NCBI GenBank assembly: GCA_037367355.1
Contig: CM074701.1
Location: 2,418,001-2,482,000 of the forward strand
Source of the DNA: Neoscytalidium dimidiatum
Lineage: Eukaryota > Ascomycota > Dothideomycetes > Botryosphaeriales > Botryosphaeriaceae
DNA length: 64,000 nucleotides
Direction of reading: 5' to 3'
Below, in pieces: positions 1 through 11,414 of this stretch (position 1 is its first letter; each line of letters begins with the position of its first letter). The notes beneath the pieces are model-generated. The model was not told the DNA's origin. It worked only from the letters and a program-made list of their open reading frames with translations, and did not search any database. The translations under genes and the position numbers were made by a program.

Positions 1-2208
1 ATCCGAATCGTCCCTAGCCCTGAGCACCGCCTCGACCCAACCGACGTTGACGTCCCAGTACTCGATCTTGAATTGCTCGAAGACGTCTGGCACGGCGGCC
101 TTGTCGCTCTCGAGCAGCTGGACGAACTTCTCGACGACGCGCCACTTCTGGCGGATGTCCGGGCCGGCGGCGAAGTTGCCGAAGAAGTCGAAGACGGCGA
201 GGACGTCGTCGCGGATCTTGTCGACGAAGGGGTCGGTGCGGCGGAACTTGGCGCCCTTGTTGCGCACGCTCGACAGGTAGCGGACCAGCAGCTCGTCGGC
301 GAGCTCCTCGACGAGCACGTCGCGCAGCGACGGGTGCAGGACGGACTCGTAGTCGTTGAGGTAGTCCTGGAAGGTCGACACGATCTGCCCGACGCGCTTT
401 TGCGAGTACCAGGCCGGCGTGAAGAACTCGGGCAGGATGGTGCGGAAGTCGACGTCGAAGATGAGGCGGACGAAGACGGTGAGGCAGTGCGTGCCCAGGT
501 CGACGTAGCCGTCGCGGAGCAAGTCGATCTGCTGGGAGGCCGAGGCTGAGTATTGCGGGGAAGTGAGGGGGAGGGCGTCGCGGCTGAAGCGCGACAGGTA
601 TGAGCCGCCGGTTTGCGCTTCGTCCTCGCCGTCGTCGATGCAGGCGATCTGGTCGTTGGCAATGGCAACGAGCCAGTCTTGGAGAGGTTGGAGACCATCC
701 GGGTCGCCGACGCCCTGCACGTACTTGTCCAGCTCGATGTCGACGAGCTCTTCCCAGAGGCGCTGGCGTGATGAGAGCGCCTTGAACATAGCGTCAATAA
801 CGCCCTCGGCCACGTCGTGCCGGTTGCTGTTACCGGCGACGGCCAGCTGCTCGCGCAACATCGACCACATGTCGCCTAGTGTCTTTGTGCGGAAGCAGCC
901 GTTGATGTCTGTGTCGAGTGAGTTCTCGGAGCGGGTGAGGAACTCCGATTTGTCAGTGTCGGACATGCGGGCCATCCATTCCTCGACGGCCTTGATGATG
1001 AGTTGGCGGTACTCGCGAACCAGTTCCGCTCCGCGGTTGTCGATCAGGTGCGGTGTTATATCCTCCTCTGGCACGCCCAGCTTCAACATCTTCTTGTAGT
1101 ACTTCTCTTCCCACTGCACGATGGCTAACATTTCTATGGGCTTGAGATCCGGGTCGTCGATATGCGCAACCAGCCAGTCGTGCATCAGCTTATGGTAGAT
1201 GCTGACGTACGTCTTGAAGACCTTCCACTTACGCGGCATAAGGTTCACCATGCCGAGCTTAACTGTATTCAGGTCGTTGAAGTACCAGCGAACGCTCTTC
1301 TCCAACCTGTCCGGATCTTCTCTGAAGGCCTGGTCCGTCTCCTCAATCTTACTTTGCGCGGACAGCTCGATGGCCTTGAGGAATTTCTCCTTGTAGCCAC
1401 GCAATTCCTTGGGTCCAGTCGCGATGGATTTGAAGCGTGATGCCAACTCTTTGTATTCTCTTTGGGCATCTTGTAGTGCCTGGACCTTCTTGTCGACCTT
1501 CTCTTCCTCCTCAATAATCAATGCCAGGCGCACCACCATGCCATTATTACCAGTGACCACCAATTGGATGAGATTCATGCAAGCCACGCCGACATGTTCA
1601 TCGAACAGCTCGATAACGCGGTCGAGACGGTCAAAGTAGTCCTGCAGCGTTGCGCCCGACTCGAGCTGGAGATTGTTCACCAGCTCCAAGCTCAGCGTCT
1701 CGTCCTCCGCGCTCTTAATCTGATCCATCGCCTCGTCTCTAATATTCCTCAGCTTGCTGAGCCCATAATGCACCCGCAGCAAGTTCGGCTGATTCTCCAG
1801 GTCCTGCTCATCCTCATCCAACAGCATCTCGAGTTCGCCGAGCTGTTGCTCGAAGCCGTCAATATCCTGCTTCATCTTCTGGACCGCCTCGAAATTCCGA
1901 TGCGTCTGCGCAACCAGATTGATATGCGGGAAGTCGCGGATCATCTGCTGCGCCTCCGCGCAGAGGCGGTCGATTGTCATCATCTCATCCTTGATAGCGT
2001 TGACGGTGCGCTGGCCCTCGCTGATGCTGCTCATGCCCGCCTGCGTGATCTTGAGCTGCTCCTCCAGGCCATGCCGGAGCTGCGCATCCACGGCGGCCTT
2101 TTTGCGCGTGAACTCGCTCTTCAGGCTGCCGATCTTGTCCAGGTCCTCCGGGTGCCGCAGCAGCTCTGCGAGCTTCGCCAGGCTGGCTCCGTCCGCCGCA
2201 TCGTTCAT
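1..2208 (-). CDS. SEC6: Exocyst complex component Sec6 (partial, 3' end off left edge)
   Basis: Single open frame of 736 codons with no stop, entering the window edge in frame, so the C-terminus is missing. Sec6 is a core subunit of the octameric exocyst, which tethers secretory vesicles to the plasma membrane at hyphal tips before SNARE fusion. The N-terminus (starts MNDAADGASLAKLAELL) is a long helical, coiled-coil-rich segment. The middle and later part (for example YLSSVRNKGAKFRR and DDVLAVFDFFGNFA) fits the fungal Sec6 helical-bundle domain as I know it. Fungal Sec6 is about 750 residues, so only a short tail should be missing. The start at 2208 is the first ATG of the frame and sits in the expected family position. 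No intron is evident. It is divergent from the mitochondrial L30 gene across about 660 bases. Confidence 0.93.
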   Translation of the reverse strand, partial: MNDAADGASLAKLAELLRHPEDLDKIGSLKSEFTRKKAAVDAQLRHGLEEQLKITQAGMSSISEGQRTVNAIKDEMMTIDRLCAEAQQMIRDFPHINLVAQTHRNFEAVQKMKQDIDGFEQQLGELEMLLDEDEQDLENQPNLLRVHYGLSKLRNIRDEAMDQIKSAEDETLSLELVNNLQLESGATLQDYFDRLDRVIELFDEHVGVACMNLIQLVVTGNNGMVVRLALIIEEEEKVDKKVQALQDAQREYKELASRFKSIATGPKELRGYKEKFLKAIELSAQSKIEETDQAFREDPDRLEKSVRWYFNDLNTVKLGMVNLMPRKWKVFKTYVSIYHKLMHDWLVAHIDDPDLKPIEMLAIVQWEEKYYKKMLKLGVPEEDITPHLIDNRGAELVREYRQLIIKAVEEWMARMSDTDKSEFLTRSENSLDTDINGCFRTKTLGDMWSMLREQLAVAGNSNRHDVAEGVIDAMFKALSSRQRLWEELVDIELDKYVQGVGDPDGLQPLQDWLVAIANDQIACIDDGEDEAQTGGSYLSRFSRDALPLTSPQYSASASQQIDLLRDGYVDLGTHCLTVFVRLIFDVDFRTILPEFFTPAWYSQKRVGQIVSTFQDYLNDYESVLHPSLRDVLVEELADELLVRYLSSVRNKGAKFRRTDPFVDKIRDDVLAVFDFFGNFAAGPDIRQKWRVVEKFVQLLESDKAAVPDVFEQFKIEYWDVNVGWVEAVLRARDDSD

Positions 2209-2867
2209 TGTTCGCGTGGAAGGAGGGAGGGGCTGATCGGTCGCGCACGCCTCACGTCCCAAGCTCTATTTTCCTCTTATGCGGTCTGGGAAGCCGGTTG
2301 TGGAGGGCGGCGGTGCATTTGGGCCGCGACGGGCAAGGCAGAAGCGGGCGTGAAGTACGGGTCGGGAAATCAGGTTCTCAAGCGAGCGTCGGGGGGCGGT
2401 CGAAAGTGGAAAGCGGGTTGGGAAGGAAGAGCCGTTCGTTGTTTGTTCGTTATTGACTTTTGCGTCACTCGGGGATTGGGCTTCGGGCGGCGTGTGTCTT
2501 GGAGCTGTCCATGGTTACGTTTCCCCCGCGCCCTGTCTCCGTATGCGGCGAGCGAGGCCCTGAGACCGCTGACGATCGTCGGGCTTGGCGCGCGCGCGCG
2601 CGCCTCTGCGCCAGAAGATTTCCCGCACCGCCATCGTGCATCATCGCCGTTTCCTGCGTCAGCCCGGCCAGACCCTCGACACATTCACCTTTCCCCAGGA
2701 GTCGCCTCCTCCCACAAATCTCAATTGCTCGACGCAACACGGGAACACCTCCTCAAAATTCGACCGCCTGTGCCCGCCGCCTCCGCTGCACCCCCATCGA
2801 ACTCTCTCGAGCATCTGCCCGATCATCCGCTCGACACATCGTACGAGAGACACACCCTACGACCACA
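2209..2867. promoter_or_regulatory. Divergent intergenic region between SEC6 and mitochondrial L30
   Basis: About 660 bases between two divergent housekeeping genes. It must hold both promoters and 5' leaders. It includes a C/T-rich stretch just before the L30 start and a short GC alternation near 2590. No specific factor site can be supported by eye. The long plus-strand frame crossing it is the antisense of SEC6. Confidence 0.5.
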
Positions 2868-3122
2868 ATGGCATACTTCCGCATCACGCTGATGCGCTCC
2901 GCCATCGGCCTGCCGCAAAAGACGCGCGGCGTGCTCGCGGCGCTTGGCCTGCGCAAGCGCATGCGCACCGTCTACCACCCGGTCACGCAGTCCGTCGCCG
3001 GCCAGATCCTGCGCGTCAAGGAGCTGGTGGATGTGCAGGAAGTTGATTCGCCGTTATCAAGGGCCGAGCAGCACGAGCTACGGAAGCCCGATCCGGGGTA
3101 TTTTGTTGAGCGAAGGGCTTGA
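2868..3122 (+). CDS. MRPL33: Mitochondrial large-subunit ribosomal protein uL30m
   Basis: An 84-residue protein beginning MAYFRITLMRSAIGLPQKTR. It has the L30 family pattern: a short beta strand (YFRITLMRS), the loop GLPQKTRGVLAALGLRK, and the helix/strand TVYHPVTQSVAGQILRVKELVDV. It should sit in the large subunit of the mitochondrial ribosome. Fungal uL30m proteins are about 80-110 residues, so the length is normal. The start at 2868 is chosen because the upstream in-frame ATG at 2460 adds a long proline/arginine-rich leader absent from the family, and the sequence before the chosen ATG reads ACCACA, a good fungal start context. No intron is seen. Confidence 0.9.
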   Translation: MAYFRITLMRSAIGLPQKTRGVLAALGLRKRMRTVYHPVTQSVAGQILRVKELVDVQEVDSPLSRAEQHELRKPDPGYFVERRA

Positions 3123-3986
3123 GGGGCAGATTAGGGTTCGAAAGGATTCTGAAGGTGAAAATGGAAGGAAAATGAGATTATGAAGAAAGATAGGAGAATT
3201 TTGCGAGGGTTGTATCAAGAGAGATTGTGGGGACTCGCGGGTGTTGCTGTTGGGCGCCCATCTCCAACGTTGTGGCTCTTCAGAATTCAGTCAGGAACAT
3301 CAGTTTTGGTGGAGTTGTCTGGAGGAGCTTTAAGAAGTAAGCCTCCGATAAATGCCAGCGACTGGGGAGGGATATGTATAAAGCTGCATGAACGGCGTTG
3401 TAGGTCATTATCGGAAGCTAGTGGCGGTATCATGGGTCCAAATCGTGCCCAGTTGGCGACAAAAAATCATCGCAAGCGGCCAGCTCGATTGGTTTTTCAA
3501 TTCTTCCTTGTCGCAGAATGAGTGAAGACAGTGATTCTACATACACACGAGGCAGGTTTAAGAGACAGGTAAAGTGGTTCGCGGAGAAGGTCTTCGATCA
3601 TTATGTTGTTACTTGCCTTCATTTTCCCGTACCAACCCATCCCAATGCCTGCCATGACCAACACAATGCCTACGACCACCCGCCAGGTATAGTTCGTAAA
3701 AGTACACAGAAGCCCATGCCCTAATTTCTTTGAAACCAGCCAGCCATAGTGCTTCCCAGGAGAGAGGAGTATCTGATCTTGAATATACAACAGAAGAAAG
3801 AGTAAAGGGGAAATAAGATGCTGGGAGATTTTTGACAAAAACGCCGGCTTTTTGCCCACCGTTTCCCACATAATAGAAATGAGTTGCTTTGCGGGTCATA
3901 ATACATTGCGGAAGAAGTGTCCGTCTCTTGACGGCAAATTCTTCTCGCAAGCTTTAGATGCTGATGGTAATTGGGATATGCGGAAA
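3123..3986. other. Intergenic region, no gene seen
   Basis: Convergent intergenic sequence between the L30 and GrpE genes. The overlapping small frames on both strands show no recognisable family and no plausible splice structure. It presumably holds both 3' UTRs. Confidence 0.6.
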
Positions 3987-4916
3987 TTAAGAGTTCTTCA
4001 CGACGCCAACCTGAGCGGGCTATATTATCTGTTAGCCTAAGGTCATTGACTCGCAGTTGTTTCACAACGTACCCTAAGGACCCTTCCGTTCAGCATGAAG
4101 CCGGTACGCTGGGTGAAGAAGCAAACGCCATCCTCCTTGTCAGGCATCGGAGTCTGGAAAACAGCCTCATGGATGTTGGGGTCGAATTTCTCGCCCTCCG
4201 CGCTGGGGTCAAATCGCTCCAGACCGTGCTTCTTAAGAGTGTTGATGAGGACGGTATCGGTCATCTTCAGGCCATCGTACAAAGTGATAAGGTCCTTGTT
4301 CTCATCGACAAGCTTCTCCTTTGGTACAGTAGAAAGAGCGCGGTCAAGGTTGTCGACAGACTCGACCAGGTCGCGGGCAAAGCGCTGAATAGCAAAGTCC
4401 TTGGCAGCCTGAACTTCGCGCTTGGTGCGCTCTTGCAGGTTGCGGAAGTCGGCGACAGAGCGGAGATACTTGTCCTGTGGCACAATGCGCACGTCAGTGA
4501 AACCCCTTCTTCAATGAATGAAAAGTCCAATCCGTCACAGCGCTGCGATTGTCGACAAAGCGTCGAGGTGGGAGGCGTATTACCTTCATCTCAACAACTT
4601 CCTGCTCTTTGGCCTCCAACTGTTTCTTCAGCTTCTCCACCTCAGAGAGCTCTTGTTTCGGCTTTCCCTCATTCTCCTCTTTCTTCGCATCTTCCTTCTT
4701 CTCCTCTTTGTTCGCATCTTCCTTCTTCTCTTCTTTGTTCGCTTCTGACGACTCGGAATACCATCTGGATGCTACCCTAAGGGGCGAAAGGGCGGCGGCG
4801 GGAGCTACTGATGCACGCAGTAGCGGAGACTGGGCGCGAAAGGAAGCGGAGGCGACCTGTGCTGATAACCTGGAGCTCGCAGCTCTGGAGGATCTGATGA
4901 CGTAGCGGGACAGCAT
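3987..4916 (-). CDS. mge1: Mitochondrial GrpE-type nucleotide exchange factor (Mge1)
   Basis: Three exons, all phase 0: 4584-4916, 4073-4474, 3987-4019, giving 255 residues. It is the nucleotide exchange factor for matrix Hsp70 (Ssc1), needed for protein import and folding. The first ~50 residues (MLSRYVIRSSRAASSRLSAQ) are a basic, Ser-rich matrix presequence. An acidic low-complexity stretch follows, with three near-copies of NKEEKKEDA, then the GrpE coiled coil and beta domain (YLRSVADFRNLQERTKRE; GFMLNGRVLR). The last exon gives PAQVGVVKNS, the conserved GrpE C-terminus, which is lost if the 53-nt last intron is not removed. The first intron (4475-4583) has a GTAATA donor and a CACAG acceptor. 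Divergent from the PrpF-family gene. Confidence 0.93.
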
Positions 4917-5215
4917 TGTGACGGCGGAAAGAACGGATGCGATTGAGAGAAGTGGTGAGTCGGCGCAGGTGGGCAGGCAGAAGAGATGGAAGTGGTGATG
5001 ATGATGCACCTTCCAAAAAGTTCTGATGGCAGACGAGTGCCACTGCTGGTGGCCCGAGCTCCCTCCCGACGTCGCCCGAGCGGAAGGCGCGCGCGAACGG
5101 CGGGCGAGGCAGCTCCGGCTCCAGCTCCAGCTCCAGCTCCAGCTCCGGCCCAGCTTGCCGACCGCGACATTCAGACACACTCAACTTCCATGTCCCGCAC
5201 GCCAGCCATTGCATC
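4917..5215. promoter_or_regulatory. Divergent promoter region mge1 / PrpF-like, with a 6-bp tandem repeat
   Basis: About 300 bases between divergent genes. A run of the unit AGCTCC lies at about 5111-5147, slightly imperfect at its edges. It is in a non-coding position under the chosen starts. Nothing else specific is seen. Confidence 0.5.
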
Positions 5216-6460
5216 ATGCGCGGGGTCTCGAGAGTCGGCTCTTCGCTGGCCAAATCGCTGAACGACCTCACCCATACGCGTTCATCACGGATTCGTCTTC
5301 CCGCTTTCTCTGCATCTTCTATACCTGCTTCCAACATGCAGCGTTCCACACCGGCTGCCTACTACAGAGGCGGCACCTCGCGTGGCGTCATGTTCCAGGA
5401 GAAACATCTGCCTACAGACGAGAATCTTCGCCGTAGCATCTTCCTTCAGGTCATGGGAACTCCGGATCCCAATGGCCGGCAGCTGGATGGTATGGGCGCC
5501 GGTATTTCAAGTCTTTCCAAGATTTGTCTCATAGCTCCCACCGACGATCCAAATGCGGATGTTACCTACACCTTCGTCGGTGTTGGCATCGAGACACCCA
5601 TTGTCGACCTTGCCGGAAATTGTGGCAATATGAGCTCTGCAGTCGGCCCTTACGCTTTCAATGCACGACTACTGAGAGACGTTGACTACGAGAAGGAAGG
5701 AACAGCTGTCGTCCGAATCTTCAACACAAATACCAAGAAGTATATTCGCAACAGCTTCCCCGTTGCCAATGGTCAAGCCCAAGCACAGGGAGACTTCGCC
5801 ATTGACGGAGTTGGCGGTACTGGTGCCAAAGTGACGCTGGATTTCCTTGACCCCTCTGGTTCGAAGACTGGAAAACTCCTCCCCACCGGCAACGTTGTCG
5901 ATAAAATCAACGGAGTGGATGTAAGCTGCGTGGACGCTGCTGGTCCCGGCGTGTTCGTGAGCGCCAAGGACCTAGCTGTAGACGGAACCATACTTCCAAA
6001 CGACTTCAACAAATTTCCTGAGAAGCTCCAGCTGCTTGAAGACATCCGTCACCAAGCAGCTGTTGCTATGGGTATGGCTAAAACCGCTTCTGAAGTTCCA
6101 AGAGTCACACCAAAGATTGCCATTGTCTCTGCGCCTGCAAGCCACAAGGTCCTCTCTGGCAGGACACAGGATGCCTCAGCTGTGGACATCGTCATTCGAT
6201 TTCTCTCGGATGAGCAACCACATCGGGCCATACCGTTGACGGGTGCCTTATGTGTCGCTGCAGCTGCTAAGATCAATGGCTCTATTGTTCAAAAGCACGT
6301 TGCCGAGAAATTGGTAGATCCGGGAATGATCACCATTGGTCATTCCAGTGGACGAATCCAGGTCACTGCGGCAATGAATGATAGTGGCAACGTCGAGACT
6401 GCAACAGTGTTTCGGACAGCGCGAAGGATTATGGATGGCGAAATATATTGGAATGGGTGA
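5216..6460 (+). CDS. PrpF/DUF453-family isomerase (2-methylaconitate or related cis-trans isomerase)
   Basis: 414 residues from the first ATG. The PrpF fold is a two-domain diaminopimelate-epimerase-like structure. PrpF isomerises 2-methylaconitate in the methylcitrate route; relatives act as 4-oxalomesaconate tautomerases, so the substrate here is uncertain. Visible family blocks are PAAYYRGGTSRGVMF, DGMGAGISSLSKICL, NCGNMSSAVGPYA (with the loop Cys) and ITIGHSSGRIQV near the end. The first ~40 residues are Arg/Ser-rich with a single Asp, consistent with a mitochondrial presequence. A cytosolic form could start at MQRSTPAAYY (5336). The stop overlaps a donor-like GTGAGT, but the frame ends as the family does and no downstream continuation is convincing. 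Confidence 0.88.
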   Translation: MRGVSRVGSSLAKSLNDLTHTRSSRIRLPAFSASSIPASNMQRSTPAAYYRGGTSRGVMFQEKHLPTDENLRRSIFLQVMGTPDPNGRQLDGMGAGISSLSKICLIAPTDDPNADVTYTFVGVGIETPIVDLAGNCGNMSSAVGPYAFNARLLRDVDYEKEGTAVVRIFNTNTKKYIRNSFPVANGQAQAQGDFAIDGVGGTGAKVTLDFLDPSGSKTGKLLPTGNVVDKINGVDVSCVDAAGPGVFVSAKDLAVDGTILPNDFNKFPEKLQLLEDIRHQAAVAMGMAKTASEVPRVTPKIAIVSAPASHKVLSGRTQDASAVDIVIRFLSDEQPHRAIPLTGALCVAAAAKINGSIVQKHVAEKLVDPGMITIGHSSGRIQVTAAMNDSGNVETATVFRTARRIMDGEIYWNG

Positions 6461-6554
6461 GTCTGGGAAGTATAATCCAAGGGTATCGTCTCGATCCTTG
6501 CGCTATCTCATATGCGCTCTTTGAATACGCTGCAGGATTCATCTCCATTTCAGA

Positions 6555-7056
6555 TCAGATCTTTCCCTCTGTCCCATCCACAATATGCTGTACCAGAGCT
6601 GTGTCGAGATATGCCCGTACTTGCACGATCTTCCCTTCGGTGTTCCAACGCGTTGCCCAACAAAAGGTATTGTTGTAGTCTAAGCCGGTCTTTGTCTTGC
6701 TTGTATTCGTCATTTCAACAGTAGCCCATTCCTCGTCACCACCACCGACGATGTTATGAACTTTCGGATGAACAGGATGTTTGGGATCCATGATCTTGCC
6801 CAACCGGCCAAAAGTCTTCTCCCGGAACTCGTCTCGATTGTTATAAGTACCGCCGAGGATGGATTTTGACTGCACGGTCCATTCTACAAGAATGAATTAC
6901 AGGTGAGATTTCTGTTCGATTCCGGAGACAAATGCGCCCTGACCGTTACTTACCGACGTCGGGGACAACGTATGAGAAAAATCCGTCATAGTCTCCCACG
7001 GCCATGTGAGAGAAAACATGCTGAATGTGCTCCTTGCTAGCGTATTTTGGTGACAT
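6555..7056 (-). CDS. SnoaL-like (NTF2-fold) protein
   Basis: Two exons, 6954-7056 and 6555-6883, joined across a 70-nt intron (GTAAGT donor, TTGTAG acceptor), giving 143 residues. It starts MSPKYASKEHIQHVFSHMA and continues GDYDGFFSYVVPDVEWTVQ across the splice. This is the usual SnoaL-like opening, where a helix is followed by a strand ending in VxWxV. The C-terminal half (WATRWNTEGKIVQVRAYLDTAL) is the conserved closing sheet. The fold covers polyketide cyclases, hydratases and many proteins of unknown role, so no reaction can be named. There is no signal peptide, so it is probably cytosolic. It is tail-to-tail with the PrpF-like gene. Confidence 0.85.
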
Positions 7057-8288
7057 GTTGTTTCGATTATGGTATTAATGTGGAACCCGCAAAGACCCTC
7101 GAAAGCTTGTCCTGTTCAATACTTCCTGGGCTCTTTCGCTGAGATTTTATACGCGGTTTGAAACACAATTCTGGTGTCGCATCGGCACTTCTCACCCATC
7201 TATTACAAAATCTCAAGAGCTATCGGCACTCTCCGACTCATCTCCGATGGACAACTGTCGACTTCAATTGGCTCTTTGCAAATGAAATGGCATCTTCCGA
7301 AGAATCAACACCAAGCCTGGGTTAATCACGCGAATAACCGGCAGTTACACTCGGACTTACTAAACCAAGAAGAAATTCGTCATTATGGCTGCCGTCGAAG
7401 TCTCTGCAACGGCGCTGGGCACGTTTGAAATGTGTGGGGGTCAGCTCATTCTCTCGCTTGTTCCTGACTGCACAGGCATGTCGTATGATGCGCCGTGATC
7501 GTCGTGGCATAGGGGAAGCCTCGCGGTCCGATCGACCAGCCGGGAAGCTGCACCACAACGGGACGATCGGAAGATTTCCTTTCGGGATCTGGCACTTTAA
7601 TGTCTCCGATATTCGGTTTCATCTCTGCGGAACGGTTCCGCGAGCTTCGCATTGCCCAATTGATAGGCGACAGCCGACGTCGACATATATTTGAAGTTGC
7701 GTGTATTACTCGTAGCCTTGCATGGCCGGAGAATACCCGAGACAACGAGAGCGCATAAGGCAGTTGACCTTATCAGTGACCTGGGTATTTCCTCTTGAAC
7801 CAAGTGAACGGTACGGAGCCGAGACAAACTCGGATGTATTCCCTTACACGACGTCAAATGATGTCTGCACGCCCTCGACCAAGTTCCGGCCTCGGACTGG
7901 ACGTGTGAAGTATGCTGGCCAGGACACCGAATTTTCTCTCCGCTATTGGCTGCCTTGACATATATTGGAAATTCATACTGAACATATACGTCAACATGGA
8001 ATCCGTTCATCAACGATGGACTAGAATTTTCCTTGAAAAGTCGATATGCTATAGGATGCACTACTTAAATTAACGCCAAGCCCCATGATTACACAATGCG
8101 CTAAAAGCTGCCATAAAATGCTCACTCGTAACCGAAACCCCCTAATTCCAAATACCGGCCACTTAAATACCCACCGATACCATTTTTAAAGGGTAGGACA
8201 TGAAAGTTAATGGGTCTTTTTCATGCCGTACAAGTGAAAGGTTGCGACATCGATATCAATTGGTCGCGCTAATCTCGTCCATTTGCGT
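7057..8288. other. Intergenic region, no gene seen
   Basis: About 1.2 kb. Frames of 60-150 codons occur on both strands, but none has a recognisable motif, a consistent splice pattern or a signal peptide. I see no repeat structure. Confidence 0.5.
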
Positions 8289-11200
8289 CTAATAGAGTGC
8301 TTGGGAGGTAGGATCGTCGGCCCTCTCAGTATCGCTCTGGCTATCCTCACCGTGACTTCGAAGAAATCGAAAACAGCGATGCATGTAGTTTGTGAGGGCA
8401 AAAAATCCTTTAGGAGCGGCGCCAGACTCCCGGTCCCTTCTAGATTTGTTGTAGTCTTTCCTGGCCAATCTCACACATTGGAACCGTTCGGAGTAGGTGA
8501 GTAGCTTTGTTCGCGTATCGTGTTGGATGGTAACGCGTCGATCTCGTACGGCTGGATAAATGATATATCTGAAGACATGGTAAAGAATGGCTTCAAAATG
8601 ACGTGCAACATTCAAACAGCGAAGCACAGGACGCCCTACTCCCGCTTCCAGAACCTTTGCATTCACTAAAGTGATGATAGTAGCGACGAGAGCCGTAGCA
8701 GCCGTGACAACCATGCTGATCAGAGTGTGCGTGCTTGGGGCTTCGCTCATGCTAAAGATACCAGTTGCAAAGCCGATTGGAAGGAAAACCACCGTGACGT
8801 AAGTGAATAATCGGATATCGTCAGAGCCTCGAATCTCAAGGTCGCTACGCATAACTTCAAGCCGTTTTGAAAGCAATGCGTTAAAAGACGCAATGCTAGC
8901 ATGTTGCCGCTTGAGCTCCTGGATCTTGTGGTTGTTCTGAACGAACATCTTGGAAATTTTGCTGCGGTAACGACGCTCATCGTTTCGAGTCCATCTGGGC
9001 CTGTCCGGCTCGCGTTCCTTTTCTCGATCTACCCACAGCTTAATCTTGTCCAGGCATTCGCCAAGATCCTCTTCAACAACCTGCAGGATCTGCTGAAATC
9101 TTTGCCATTCACTACTTGTTGAGAGGAAGATGTCGTTATTGACCTCGGAGACCACGCCCAACGCCACCGAGAGTGCAGATGCACGGATATCCTGAGATTT
9201 TGCCATCGGGCTTCCCGGGCGAGCACCGTTCGCATGATGTGCACTTCCGATGACTCGCTCTTTTGTCGCGTTGAGTATTTTGTCGGTGCTCGTAATTATT
9301 TCCTAAAGTATTCTATCAAACAAGAGAAGCTCGAGAACCCTGCGTTGCTTCCAAGGCTTCTTTTGTGTCTTATTGTCATGTGGATATGCCCCTTCCAGGA
9401 AAGTTTAAATGTCCACATTTGAGGCATCTGGTATCGCACTAGGGTTATATTCCAGAAAGTGACAGGTCCAATACCGGTCAAAGAAGTCACCGTCGAATCT
9501 GAAGCTGATGACACCATGATGAATCCATGACGACTGAGCGTTCTGTTCTGATCCGGGAAACTGTACTGGTGGTGCTCTGGGAATGCCAGCAACCCTCTCA
9601 TTTGTCTCTAGCAATTTATAGAAGGAAAGGTGCAGTTCAGTGGACCATTTGTTCAGTAACGGTGTGGTTTCTTCATTGAAAAACTTCTCATAAGACGCGT
9701 GCCTGTCAAAGAATGCAGACATCTTGTCTCTCTCGTCCTCTGGGAAAGCACGATAGCAGATTAGCGCCGTCGCTGCATCCGCATTGAAGAGCCACAGAAA
9801 TCTCTTCTTCGCAATTGAAGGTGTCCTAGCTTCTGCTAGCAGCGAAAGCACATCTTGTATTGAGAAGGGCGCTGGCCATAGCTCCTCCTGGCGCTTCTTC
9901 GAATGCTTGGTCCTCGGTATGTCATGAATGTAGCCTGGATAGGGAGTACGTGATATGACGCACTGAAATGAAAATCGCTGTACATGACGAACAACGTCAT
10001 CTATAACCGCTCCAAGATCCTTGCCTTCGTTTTCGCTGCAAAACTCGTTCATCTCGGATTCAGTCATATCGATGCTGTCTCTGAAGAATCAAGGTTCTTC
10101 ATAAAGCCATTTGTCCGAGAGTTCGACGATGTTCTTTTGGTCCATGACGTTGTTGAACGGTATAGTCTTCTTCACGGCAAGAACATCTCTGTGTGTTGTT
10201 ACCTCTGGAGAAGGTTTGATTCCACGTAAAATCCCTTCCAGTTCTTTTAGAAGTTCGACAGCAAAGAGTGCTGAAGGTCTATTGTTCTCCTCAGACCGAA
10301 TCACAGTAGCAACCTCTGTTTCTCTGGGTCCGGAATAGACTGTCTGTCGATCTTTTTTACTTTCAGGTCTGGATTTTGCACTATCCCATTGTGGAACACC
10401 ATAATTCCATAATATGTATGGTACTTCAAATGCGACATGCCAGTAGGAGTCACGTCTGAGTTCGTCATCGAAAATGGCGGGTTCTTTGTTATCGGCATTC
10501 AGTTCTCCACTGAACAATCCGTTGGATGACGAGCTACGCATCAAGAATTTCTTCGCGAAGAGAAACATATCTTCTACTGACCGTGCGTTTATGCGCTTCC
10601 TTTTTGTCGACATGATCAGTGCTAAACTGAATCGAAGCGGGGTTTCCCACATGGCCTCTTCGTTGTCTTCGTGATACAACTGACAGTCCAGAGTGTTCTT
10701 CCAGACATCAATCTTGTTTGTCCAGATGTCTTCAGCCAATCCAGTAAGTCCGTGTTTGTCGAACATACCCAGATATATTGCGTAGAAAAGGAGAGTATCT
10801 TTTGCATGCAACAGAAATCGACTTTCAGAGGCATTGCGAGAGAGCGCGATCATTCTTTTTTTCACAATCGGGTTCTCCGTTGTGAATCGTTTCAGAATAT
10901 GACTTTGAACTTCATCAGAAGAATAGGGTCTTGTCTTTCTTCCGTCGTTCTGAGATGGATCTGTGTCAACAACAGATTTCCAAGTCGGGTTGAGGGCTTC
11001 TACCGCCTTGATCGCTCTCCAGATCTGGACGTGGTCGGCGAAATGGAAGTTGCCTACTCCCTCCTCAATCGAACGTGGAAATGCGTATTGTCCGTTTCTG
11101 CTCTTTTCGTCGAGCTGTTTAATTCATGTTTGGATGAGGTTTTGTAGCTTCCGAACATGTTCTGGACCTGTGTCGGCAACATTGTGAGAACATGCAAAGT

Positions 11201-11375
11201 CTCCAGCTTTGATGATCTGAAAGGCAGTATCGACAAGTGAGGGCTTGGGAAGCCACTCGTCGCTTTCACAGTCCTTTATTGGGTTTCCGCTGGCCCAGTG
11301 GTGAGGTGGGAAAGAGTTTCTCCGATCTGCCAGAATCTCAAACAGCCATTCGAAATGTGATCTGCAACACGCCAT
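8289..11375 (-). pseudogene. Broken CorA-like membrane protein gene with four in-frame stops
   Basis: One reading frame from an ATG at 11375 to the stop at 8289 would code for about 1,028 residues. It is interrupted by TGA at 11124-11126, TGA at 10089-10091, TAA at 9405-9407 and TAG at 9303-9305. Protein-like sequence continues in the same frame across all four, and no splice pair removes them. The C-terminal region has a CorA-like arrangement: a charged helical stretch (residues before about 9000), then two hydrophobic segments, LFTYVTVVFLPIGFATGIF and a second one in ISMVVTAATALVATIITLV, followed by a basic tail. Fungi have many such uncharacterised CorA-like proteins; transport is not shown for this group. 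An alternative to decay is a set of sequencing errors, which four same-frame substitutions make unlikely. Confidence 0.75.
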
Positions 11376-11414
11376 GTCAGTATTCTAGAGGTATTCGAAC
11401 CGCTAAAATCAGTC

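Noticed and set aside
1564..2892. 442-codon plus-strand open frame
   Set aside because: It is the antisense of SEC6 running into the intergenic region; composition and lack of motifs mark it as a shadow.
6440..6600. Extra 3' exon for the PrpF-like gene (GTGAGT at the stop)
   Set aside because: The downstream reading after a possible GCAG acceptor is not family-like, and the protein already ends where relatives do.
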